Shown piece after piece: positions 15,020 to 21,637 of a stretch of 22,712 bases of DNA; position 1 is the stretch's first letter; the number at the start of each line of letters is the position of its first letter. The stretch lies in contig JBEKHI010000090.1 of assembly GCA_050012355.1 (NCBI GenBank), positions 1 through 22,712 of the forward strand, given 5' to 3'. The stretch comes from JBEKHI01 sp050012355. GTDB lineage: Bacteria > Actinomycetota > Actinomycetes > Streptosporangiales > Streptosporangiaceae. The notes under the pieces are model-generated. The model was given only the letters and a program-made list of their open reading frames with translations, was not told where the DNA came from and did no database searches. Position numbers and translations under genes: made by a program.

Positions 15020-16595
15020 CATGTCCACGGAAGGCCTCTTCCAGCCACCACGCCCCGCGGGTCGAGGTGATCTTGGCGTCGATCACCAGCGGGCGCTCGC
15101 CGTCCCAGGCGCGCACCGCGTCCAGATCGGAAACCGAACGTACCGTGACCGCCTGGCAGCCGAAGCCCCGGCCGATCGCGGCGAGGTCGGCGGGCGGGAA
15201 CCGCACGGTATCCAGCGGATGCCCCTCCGGCCCGAAATGGTGCACCTCGGCGCCGTAAGCCTCGTCGTCATATATCACGATGGCCATCCGAAGCCCCAGC
15301 CGTACCACGGTCTCCAGCTCGGCGACGCCCATCAGCGCGCCGCCGTCGCCGAGCGCCGCGACGGTCAGCCGGTCCGGCCGCGCGATGGCCGCGCCGATCG
15401 CCGACGCCAGCCCGAGCCCGATGGACTGGAACGCCTGGGTGAACACGAAGCCGGCGGCGTCGGGCACGTCGAGGAACATCGCCGGATACCCCATGAAGTT
15501 GCCGGAGTCGGTCACCACGGTCCGCTCGGCCGGGAAGATGTCGTCCAGCGCGATGGTCAGCGTCCGCGGATCGATGCGCTCGCCGTCGCTCTCGTCTTCG
15601 TAGCGGACGTCCCGCCATCTTTCTTTGACCATAACGGCGCGACCCGATCCGCCCAGCTCCTCGCTCAGCCCCTCAGCGGTCAGCGCCACATCGCCGGTGA
15701 TCCCGAGCGCGACCGGCCGGTGGGCTCCGATGGCCGCGGGGTCGTCATCGACCTGGACGACGGTCGTCCCGGGGGAGATGAGGGTGCCGTGGCGAGTGGT
15801 CCACGCGTTCAGCGAGCAGCCCCACGCCACGATCACGTCGGCGTCGTGGACCCGCTGCGCGGTCAGCGGCGTGGCGAACCCGCCGCTGACGTCCAGGTCA
15901 CGGTCGTCGCCGCGGAACAGCCCCTTGGCGGCGGCCGAGGTGGCGAGCAACGCGCCGCAGCCGTCGGCGGCTCGCCGCAGCGCCTCGCGTGCGTCACGGG
16001 CGCCGCGGCCCGCGATGAAGACCGGCTGCCGGGCCCGGCGCAGGATGTCGGCGAGTTCGCGGATGGCGTCCGGTGACGGAGCGGGCGGACGGACCGGGGG
16101 AGTGGTCAGGGGGGCGGGGGAGTCAGTCTCGTCGTTATGGACATCGAGGGGAAGGCCGAGGATGACGGTGCGGCGGCGGGCGGCGATCAGCCGGGCGCGG
16201 TGAGTGTCGGCGACCGCGGTCGCGGCGGACCGCAGCCCGACGTACTCCGCGCCGACGGCGGCGGCCAGGCCCGCGACGTCCACGTGGAAGTTGGACCGGG
16301 TATCGCGCACCTGCGCGGCCACCGCGATCAGCGGCGTGCGGCTCTTGGCCGCCTCGGTGATGCCGGTGAGCGCGTTGGTCAGGCCGGGGCCCTGGTGCAG
16401 TGACAGGATGCCGGTGCGGCCGGTGGTGCGCGCCCAGGCGTCGGCCATCACGGCGGCGCCGCCCTCGTGCCGGGCCGGGTAGAACCGGGCCCCGGCCGCT
16501 AGAGCCGCGTTGGTGACGTGGAAGTTGCCGCTGCCGACCACGCCGAAGATGGTCTCGGCTCCGAGCGCTTGCCCGACGGCATCGGTGACCCGCAT
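15015..16595 (-). CDS. ThDP-dependent decarboxylase / acetolactate synthase-like enzyme
   Basis: A 526-residue cytosolic thiamine-diphosphate enzyme with the three-domain layout of the benzoylformate/pyruvate decarboxylase and acetolactate synthase superfamily. The PYR domain has the activating Glu44 in ARHEGGAAVMADA and the following LSLHQGPGLTNALTGI. The middle domain (about 180-310) contains PVFIAGRGA and VIVAWG. The PP domain has GDG at 416-418 and, exactly 24 residues on, YDDEAYGAE. In most relatives this is GDG-X24-NN; here both Asn are Asp (443-444). The C-terminus VIDAKITSTRGAWWLEEAF is typical of a subgroup of uncharacterised actinobacterial members. The start at 16595 follows the cyclase stop by 2 nt, and the frame extension further upstream lies inside the cyclase gene. 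Decarboxylation of an aryl- or alkyl-2-oxo acid produced by the cyclase is inferred. Confidence 0.85.
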   Translation of the reverse strand: MRVTDAVGQALGAETIFGVVGSGNFHVTNAALAAGARFYPARHEGGAAVMADAWARTTGRTGILSLHQGPGLTNALTGITEAAKSRTPLIAVAAQVRDTRSNFHVDVAGLAAAVGAEYVGLRSAATAVADTHRARLIAARRRTVILGLPLDVHNDETDSPAPLTTPPVRPPAPSPDAIRELADILRRARQPVFIAGRGARDAREALRRAADGCGALLATSAAAKGLFRGDDRDLDVSGGFATPLTAQRVHDADVIVAWGCSLNAWTTRHGTLISPGTTVVQVDDDPAAIGAHRPVALGITGDVALTAEGLSEELGGSGRAVMVKERWRDVRYEDESDGERIDPRTLTIALDDIFPAERTVVTDSGNFMGYPAMFLDVPDAAGFVFTQAFQSIGLGLASAIGAAIARPDRLTVAALGDGGALMGVAELETVVRLGLRMAIVIYDDEAYGAEVHHFGPEGHPLDTVRFPPADLAAIGRGFGCQAVTVRSVSDLDAVRAWDGERPLVIDAKITSTRGAWWLEEAFRGHG

Positions 16596-16597
16596 GG

Positions 16598-17350
16598 TCA
16601 GCGTTCCACCAGGGCTAGCACCCGGCACGGTGAGCCGGAGCCAGACACGATGGGCAGCGGAGCCGCGATGATGATCGCGCCCTGGGCCGGGAGCCGGTCC
16701 AGGTGGCGGAGCTGAGTGAGACCGTACTTGCCCGCGCCGAGCAGGGCCGAGTGACAGGGGAACGGCGGGTCGAACGAGTGCGCGGCGCCCGCGTCGGTGC
16801 CGACGGTCTCCACGCCGAGGCCGAGGATCGGCCGGGACGCGAGCCAGCCGGCGCACTCGACGCTGATCCCTGGGGTGTGCGGGCCAGTCTCGTTGGCGTT
16901 CAGGAACCGCTCCTGGTCCTCTGATCGCGTATCCCAGCCCGTCCGGTACAGCAGCCAGCCGCCGTCGGGCAGCGATCCGTTGGCTTTTTCCCAGTCCTTG
17001 ACGTGCTCGATCGTGAGCAGGAAGTCAGGGTCGGTGGCGACCTGGGCGCTGAAGTCGAGCACGGCGCCCGGCGCGATCAGCTTCTCCGGCGGGACCTGCG
17101 AGACATCCTCGCCGCCCTGGCCGGTCACCCAGTGCACCGGGGCGTCGAAGTGGGTGCCGCTGTGCTCGCCGGTGGAGATGTCGTTCCAGTACCAGGCGGG
17201 ACCTCGGTCGTCGTAACGCGAGATCTCGGTGAGGCTGAAGGGCTTGGTGTTGGCGAACGGCGGCGGCAGCTGGATGATGGGCGTCTGGCTGGTGAGCGGA
17301 GCGGTGAGATCGATCACGTCGAGGGCGGCAAGCTGGTCGAGAAGGGGCAT
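16598..17350 (-). CDS. cyclase-family metal-dependent amide hydrolase (kynurenine formamidase / isatin hydrolase fold)
   Basis: A 250-residue member of the cyclase family (PF04199). The metal-site signature HxGTHxDxPxH is complete as HSGTHFDAPVH at 63-73. Later conserved pieces include LLYRTGWDTR, GVETVGTDAG, FPCHSALLGAGKYG and a C-terminal SGSGSPCRVLALV. The family includes kynurenine formamidases and isatin hydrolases, which open amide or lactam bonds using Mn or Zn. I use the ATG at 17350 because GGAAAG lies 9 nt upstream. An ATG at 17371 would add seven residues but has no ribosome site and leaves only 14 bp to the divergent hydrolase. The ThDP enzyme follows after 2 nt, so the pair is almost certainly one pathway. 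Confidence 0.85.
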   Translation of the reverse strand: MPLLDQLAALDVIDLTAPLTSQTPIIQLPPPFANTKPFSLTEISRYDDRGPAWYWNDISTGEHSGTHFDAPVHWVTGQGGEDVSQVPPEKLIAPGAVLDFSAQVATDPDFLLTIEHVKDWEKANGSLPDGGWLLYRTGWDTRSEDQERFLNANETGPHTPGISVECAGWLASRPILGLGVETVGTDAGAAHSFDPPFPCHSALLGAGKYGLTQLRHLDRLPAQGAIIIAAPLPIVSGSGSPCRVLALVER

Positions 17351-17385
17351 ATCGCCTAGCTTTCCAGACATGGTGTACTAGATCC

Positions 17386-18147
17386 ATGGCCAGCCCGCTT
17401 GTCACGACTACAACCCTGGTCACGCAGGATGGCGTGCCGATCGACACGGTGCATATGCCCGGGTCGGGAGAACTGGCGATCGTAATGGCGCACGGGTTCA
17501 CGCTGTCCTGGCAGCGGCCGCCAGTGTGGCGCGTCGCGCAGCGTTTCCGGCAGCGCGCTGGCGTGATCACCTTCGACTTCCGTGGCCATGGCCGGTCCGG
17601 CGGCATGTCCACGCTTGGTGACCTGGAGATCTATGACATGGACGTGGCGGTACGTTTCGCCCGGTCCTTGGGGTACGAGCGGGTCGCCGCGGTGGGGTTC
17701 TCGATGGGCTCGTCGGTGGTGCTGCGGCACGCGGCGCTGCTCGGCGGGGTGGACTCGGTCGTCTCGGTGAGCGGGCCTGGCCGGTGGTATTACCGGGGGA
17801 CGCTGCCGATGCGACGCCTGCACTGGGCGGTTGAACGGCGCCTCGGCCGGGTTGTGACCCGGCGGTTCCTGAATACCCGGATCGAGCCGAACGGGTGGGA
17901 TCCGGTTCCCATGCCGCCCGCCGAGGCCGCCGCGATGATCTCCCCGGTCCCGTTGCTGATCGTGCACGGGGACGCCGATCACTACTTCCCGGTGGAGCAC
18001 CCGCACCAGCTGTTCGAAGCGGCCCGCGATCCCCGCGAACTGTGGATCATCCCGGGTATGGGGCACGCCGAGTCGGGCAGCCCCGATGAGGTAGCCGACC
18101 GGATCGCCGCCTGGGTAGCCAGCCACACACCCGCAACGGCCCCGTAG
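17386..18147 (+). CDS. alpha/beta-fold hydrolase
   Basis: A 253-residue single-domain hydrolase. The oxyanion segment is VMAHGFTLS and a strand follows as ITFDFRGHGRSGG. The nucleophile elbow is GFSMGS (Ser near residue 108). The acid Asp lies in VHGDADHYFP and the base His in IPGMGHAE. The triad is therefore complete and the protein should be an active esterase, lipase, lactonase or similar; its substrate is unknown. No signal peptide. No Shine-Dalgarno precedes the ATG. The sequence TACTAG at 17376-17381 could be a -10 giving a nearly leaderless mRNA, which is common in actinobacteria. It diverges from the cyclase/ThDP pair across only 35 bp, so shared control is plausible. A hairpin starts at its stop codon. 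Confidence 0.85.
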   Translation: MASPLVTTTTLVTQDGVPIDTVHMPGSGELAIVMAHGFTLSWQRPPVWRVAQRFRQRAGVITFDFRGHGRSGGMSTLGDLEIYDMDVAVRFARSLGYERVAAVGFSMGSSVVLRHAALLGGVDSVVSVSGPGRWYYRGTLPMRRLHWAVERRLGRVVTRRFLNTRIEPNGWDPVPMPPAEAAAMISPVPLLIVHGDADHYFPVEHPHQLFEAARDPRELWIIPGMGHAESGSPDEVADRIAAWVASHTPATAP

Positions 18148-18164
18148 CCGGTGTTCACCGGCTA
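18145..18164. terminator. short hairpin at the end of the hydrolase gene
   Basis: TAGCCGGTG (18145-18153) and CACCGGCTA (18156-18164) form a perfect inverted repeat that begins with the hydrolase stop codon. In practice this is an 8-bp stem with a GTTC loop. It sits between convergent genes (DoxX-like stop at 18195), which supports a shared terminator. Confidence 0.65.
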
Positions 18165-18194
18165 AGGGACCGAGCTTCCGTGCGCGGCGGCAGG

Positions 18195-18842
18195 TCAGCT
18201 GACTGGCTCGGCCGCAGGCTTCTGGGGTAGCACTCGCGCGGTTACCGGGGGCCGGCGGTGAAGCAATTCACCCGCACTGGGCAGCACGAACCGGTCCAGG
18301 CCGAGATAGCCGGCGTTGCGCCAGGCCAGTATGAGGAACACCGCGACAACGGCGTAGGCGGGGTTCACGCCCGCGGATCCGGTGAACATGTAGATGAGGT
18401 TCAGGCTCAGGGCGGCAACGGCAGCGGCCCCGGTGAACAGGCCCAGGATCAGCAGTACGCCGATGGCTAGCTCGCTCACGGTGATCAGCTTGGCGATCCA
18501 CGACGCGTTCGGGATGACGAAGCCGTGCAGGAAGGCCGCCCACCATCCGTAGGACGCGCCCGCGCCCTTGCCTGCCGCCGATCCGGCGACCCCGGCGGTG
18601 GCGAACCCTTTCACGCCGGCACCGCCGCCGTTCCAGAACACTGCTTTTTCGCTGCCCCATAGCTTCTGGTAGCCGGCGTTCAGCCACCCGTACCCCAGCC
18701 ATAGCCGGGCCACGAGCCACAGCACGCTGGCAGGCTTTGACCGGTACAGCCAGTCAGCGGTACGGACATTCCCCGGCGGCCCGACCGCGGCGGGCAGGCT
18801 TCCTCCCGCCGACACAGTCTTCTGAGAAGTTTTGCTGATCAT
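18195..18842 (-). CDS. DoxX/DoxD-like membrane protein
   Basis: A 215-residue integral membrane protein with about four helices. After a polar N-terminal 35 residues comes LWLVARLWLGYGWLNAGYQKL, the helix 1 pattern of DoxX/DoxD (thiosulfate:quinone oxidoreductase small subunit) proteins. A Gly/Ala-rich extracytoplasmic loop with the motif SYGWWAAFLHGFVIPNASW follows. The three helices after it include ITVSELAIGVLLILGLFTG and the ending AWRNAGYLGLDRFVLP. Relatives take part in sulfur oxidation or in membrane redox stress complexes; no thiosulfate gene is near, so I assign only the family. AAGGA lies about 6 nt before the ATG. It follows the DUF3040-type gene by 57 bp on the same strand and is probably the last gene of that operon. 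Confidence 0.83.
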   Translation of the reverse strand: MISKTSQKTVSAGGSLPAAVGPPGNVRTADWLYRSKPASVLWLVARLWLGYGWLNAGYQKLWGSEKAVFWNGGGAGVKGFATAGVAGSAAGKGAGASYGWWAAFLHGFVIPNASWIAKLITVSELAIGVLLILGLFTGAAAVAALSLNLIYMFTGSAGVNPAYAVVAVFLILAWRNAGYLGLDRFVLPSAGELLHRRPPVTARVLPQKPAAEPVS

Positions 18843-18899
18843 GTGATTCCTTCTTCCGTATTGGCTTCCGCGGGCTCTTGCCCGTTACTAGGTAACCGG

Positions 18900-19274
18900 T
18901 CAGCGACCGCGGAGTACTGCCTGCCCGGTTGGCCGGGACGTGCAGGCGAGCAGCCGCCCGGTCCCGGCTGACCGGACATGCGCCGCGGCGGCGGTAACGG
19001 TGCCCGGGCATACCGGCCGGCCAGACATCTGGCTGAATACGATCGTGCCCGTGACCGCGGCCAGCCCGATGATGGTCACCAGTGCCGCCCGCAGCTGCCA
19101 TACCTGCCGTCGCCGCCAGGTCGGGATCGGGACGCGCTCAGTCGCGGGCATCGCCTCGTGGCCGACGAGCCTGGTGAAGATCGCGAACAGCGGCCCAAGA
19201 CCAGGATCATCGTCCGCCAGGGTTTTCTCGATCCGGTTCAGCGCCCGCTGCTGGCCTGTCGGCAAGCCCGTCAC
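18900..19274 (-). CDS. DUF3040-type small membrane protein
   Basis: A 124-residue protein of unknown function. The N-terminal segment PTGQQRALNRIEKTLADDDP, then LGPLFAIFTRL, matches the DUF3040 pattern (L..E...L..IE..L..DDP) found widely in actinobacteria. A basic stretch (WRRRQVW) precedes one hydrophobic helix (ALVTIIGLAAVTGTIVF), and the short C-terminal part is Ala/Thr-rich with two Cys. A single-pass membrane protein with a cytosolic N-terminal domain is likely. GTG 19274 is chosen because it overlaps the whiB stop as GTGA and has GGGAG just upstream. The frame stays open further upstream but that region is whiB. In this operon it is placed directly downstream of a WhiB protein. Confidence 0.68.
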   Translation of the reverse strand: MTGLPTGQQRALNRIEKTLADDDPGLGPLFAIFTRLVGHEAMPATERVPIPTWRRRQVWQLRAALVTIIGLAAVTGTIVFSQMSGRPVCPGTVTAAAAHVRSAGTGRLLACTSRPTGQAVLRGR

Positions 19275-19567
19275 GCTCTCCCGCCTTGTCTTGCCGCCCG
19301 CCGGGCCCGGCGGGCGGCAAGCCTGCGTACCGCGAGGCGCTCTTGCAGGGTGGTTCCGCCCCAGATGCCATCCGGCATGGTCTCCAGGGCATACGACAGA
19401 CAGCTGCTGCGGACAGCGCAACCGTGGCAGACAGTTTTCGCCGCCCGGGCCTTCCGCATTCCCGTGCCTGTCACTGACATGGGAAAGAACAGCGCGGGAT
19501 CCGCTTGCCGGCAGGCACCTCGCGCCATCCAGTCCATAGCCCTCAGGCCGGACGCTACCCGCGACAT
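19271..19567 (-). CDS. WhiB-family iron-sulfur regulator
   Basis: A 98-residue (or 88-residue) protein with the WhiB layout. ACRQADPALFFP carries the first Cys, then VCHGCAVRSSC supplies the C-X2-C-X5-C triplet. DGIWGG, the turn motif for sigma-factor contact, comes next, and a strongly basic Arg/Ala tail ends the protein. All four cluster Cys are present. WhiB proteins bind a [4Fe-4S] cluster, sense oxygen or NO, and act with the primary sigma factor. The ATG at 19567 overlaps the stop of the small ORF upstream (TGATG); the ATG at 19537 would give the more usual MDW-type beginning. Its stop overlaps the DUF3040 gene. Expression would be as part of the malic enzyme operon; no separate promoter was seen. 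Confidence 0.9.
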   Translation of the reverse strand: MSRVASGLRAMDWMARGACRQADPALFFPMSVTGTGMRKARAAKTVCHGCAVRSSCLSYALETMPDGIWGGTTLQERLAVRRLAARRARRAARQGGRA

Positions 19568-19740
19568 CAGCGGCGGCCCGGCTGCTCAGCGATTCCCAGA
19601 GTGATGATCATGTCGCACTCCCCGTTGAGGTAGCCGGCCCGCGAGCCGCAGGAGAGCGGGCACCAGGCTTGGTGCGCGTTCATCTCTGAGTTAAGCCTGC
19701 CCGTGTCCGGCGGGAAATAGCCGATCCGGGAAGGGCCCAT
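19567..19740 (-). CDS. small ORF, 57 residues, unknown function
   Basis: A short reading frame, not resembling a family I know. It starts with ATG 12 nt after the malic enzyme stop, and its stop overlaps the first possible start of whiB as TGATG. About 86% of its codons end in G or C, as expected for a real gene here. The product (about 6 kDa) begins MGPSRIGYFPPDTG, has three Cys (27, 31, 42) in WCPLSCG and NGECD, and a short hydrophobic stretch MIITLGI near the end. No good Shine-Dalgarno precedes it, so it would rely on coupling to the malic enzyme. A three-Cys motif next to a WhiB protein suggests metal or redox handling, but that is speculation. It could also be an untranslated spacer. 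Confidence 0.5.
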   Translation of the reverse strand: MGPSRIGYFPPDTGRLNSEMNAHQAWCPLSCGSRAGYLNGECDMIITLGIAEQPGRR

Positions 19741-19752
19741 CACCGCAACCGA

Positions 19753-21210
19753 TTACCCCGCGTAGACGTGCTGGCGGATGAAGTCCTGGGTGTCGTCCGG
19801 GCGGTTCACGTGGGCCAGGCCGGCGTCGAAGACGAGGTCGGCGACCCGGGTGGCTGTCTGGATTCCGGTTTCCAGGATGCTGGACTGCGGCGGGAAGAGC
19901 ATCCCGAGCGTCAGCTGCTGGGGGGTCACCTGGCTGGCGACGGCGCGGGCGGCCTCGATGACCATCTCATCGGTCGCGTGCCGGGCGCCGGTGGCGTAGA
20001 TGGCCATGGCGACGGCGGGGAAGATGTACAGGTTGCTGGCCTGCGAGGGCAGGAACGTCTGTCCGGCGAGGCGGACCGGCGGGAACTGGACGCCGCCGGC
20101 GTAGACCGCCCGGCCGCCGGACCAGGCGTAGGCGTCCTGGGGCAGCACTTCGTGGGTGTCCACCGGGTTGGACAGGGCGAAGATGACCGGCCGGTCGTTG
20201 TGCCGCGACATCGTCGCGACGATCTCCCGCGAGAACAGTTTTCCCGCGGTGCTGACGCCGATGAGGACCGTCGGCTTGAAGTCGTTGATGGCCGCGGTGA
20301 TCTGCGGCTGCTCGGATGCCAGGTCGAGATGGTCGAAGGGCTTGCCGGGCGGCAGCGCGTGCGCGTAGGGCAGCTTGTGCGCGGCGAGCCCGGGACGTCC
20401 GCGGACCACCAGTCCCTGGGTGTCGAACATCCGGATCTGCTGCCGGGCGACGCCAGGTGCGACACCCTGCTGGCCTAGCGCGCGGACAAGCAGGCCGGCG
20501 ATTCCGGCGGCTGCCGAGCCGGCGCCGAGGAAGAGGATCCGCTGCTCGTCCAGCTGGCCGCCGGTGATCTTGAGCGCGTTGATCAGCCCGGCGAGCACGA
20601 CGCCGGCGGTGCCCTGGGCGTCGTCGTTGTAGCAGGAGACCTTGCCGCGGTAGCGGTCCAGCAGGGCGATCGGATCGGCGCCGGCCCAGTCTTGGAAGTG
20701 GATGCAGCAGTCAGGGAAGACTTCCTGGACCGCCTCCACGAACTCTTCGGTGAAGGCGTACAGCTCGCCGGGCGGGGGCCGACGGCGGCGCAGGCCGGCG
20801 TAGAGCGGGTCGCGCAGGCAGGTTTCGTCGTCGGTGCCGGCATCGAGGTAGACCTGCAGCAGGCCCTCCGGCGGTACCGCCGCCGTGCTGTAGAGCCGCT
20901 GTTTCCCCATCGGGATACCCATGCCGCTGGCGCTCCGGCCGAGGACGCGGCCGCCATCGGTCACGCAGATGAACCGGACGTCCGTGACCGGCCAGTTCCG
21001 CAGCACGTCCCTGACTTGCCCCGCGTGGGCGACCGGGAGGTACATGCCGTGCGGGGAGCGCAAGATGTGACCAGACCTCAGGCAGTCCTCACCGGCCGCC
21101 GGGTTGTACAAGATCTCCGGGAACCCGGCCAGCTCGGTCAGCCCGACGGCCGTGCTGGGCGCGGGGTCACGCAGAACGTCAGTGCCGCCGCTGTTGCCGG
21201 AATCGGGCAT
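19753..21210 (-). CDS. malic enzyme (large-subunit type), shortened and with altered metal site
   Basis: Family role: oxidative decarboxylation of malate to pyruvate with NAD(P). The 485-residue product keeps catalytic Tyr35 in ILYNPAAGEDC (usually YTPTVG), Lys103 in GIPMGK, YNDDAQGT with the metal ligand Asp near 197, and the Rossmann motif GAGSAAAG (about 229-236). It ends in PVDTHEVLPQDAY and FPPQSSILETG-type segments of the family. Two oddities stand out. The alpha-helical N-terminal region before the Tyr, over 100 residues in usual members, is cut to about 35. The metal-binding FED is FQD (Gln173, codon CAA). A loop before GMGIP is also shorter. I use the ATG at 21210 because GGGAG lies 6 nt upstream; an ATG at 21354 would add 48 low-complexity residues. 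First gene of the sORF-whiB-DUF3040 operon. Whether it is active is uncertain. Confidence 0.82.
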   Translation of the reverse strand: MPDSGNSGGTDVLRDPAPSTAVGLTELAGFPEILYNPAAGEDCLRSGHILRSPHGMYLPVAHAGQVRDVLRNWPVTDVRFICVTDGGRVLGRSASGMGIPMGKQRLYSTAAVPPEGLLQVYLDAGTDDETCLRDPLYAGLRRRRPPPGELYAFTEEFVEAVQEVFPDCCIHFQDWAGADPIALLDRYRGKVSCYNDDAQGTAGVVLAGLINALKITGGQLDEQRILFLGAGSAAAGIAGLLVRALGQQGVAPGVARQQIRMFDTQGLVVRGRPGLAAHKLPYAHALPPGKPFDHLDLASEQPQITAAINDFKPTVLIGVSTAGKLFSREIVATMSRHNDRPVIFALSNPVDTHEVLPQDAYAWSGGRAVYAGGVQFPPVRLAGQTFLPSQASNLYIFPAVAMAIYATGARHATDEMVIEAARAVASQVTPQQLTLGMLFPPQSSILETGIQTATRVADLVFDAGLAHVNRPDDTQDFIRQHVYAG

Positions 21211-21637
21211 GGGGATCTCCCTCGGTGATTCAGTTGCGGGCATCAGAGTCTCGGCTTGCGCACTGACGGGCGACGGCGATGGGAAGTGCGAGAAAGAAAC
21301 GGGGCGATGCCCGTGACCCGCGGTCAACAGGCGGGAACCCTCATAGACGCTCATCAGGCTCTTCCTTGGCGTGATGCGGCTGCGTCACCAAGGTCTGGAG
21401 CGACGTTCCCGGGGTGTCTGGCAGGGCTGGCGCAGTGCCTGCCCGGCTGGTCTAGCTGAGCGTACCCGCGAAGGACGGATCGCGGTAGCGTCGCTCCAGG
21501 GTATGCCGGCCGTGCTGCCCGTGGGCCATCGACGGCACTATCAAGATCATGATCTCCGTGGTAGCGTGCCCTTGCCGCTCCGGACCCCGGTGGCTCAGGT
21601 GCTCGCCTCCTGCAGCGCCACGAGGTTCGGAGTTTTT
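21211..21637. other. divergent intergenic region, malic enzyme / sigma-like gene
   Basis: About 427 bp if the starts proposed here are right. Long open frames cross it in both directions as extensions of the flanking genes, but without family content. It contains the 12-bp palindrome at 21544-21555 and no confident promoter. It would hold both divergent promoters. Confidence 0.5.
21544..21555. promoter_or_regulatory. 12-bp palindrome AGATCATGATCT
   Basis: A perfect AT-rich palindrome, unusual in this GC-rich sequence, lying 83 bp upstream of the sigma-like start in the divergent spacer. It may be an operator; chance is not excluded. Confidence 0.35.

Noticed and set aside
21211..21354. 48-residue N-terminal extension of the malic enzyme
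   Set aside because: Although GGAAG precedes ATG 21354, the extension is Ser/Pro-rich and unlike the malic enzyme N-terminal domain; GGGAG before ATG 21210 is better placed.
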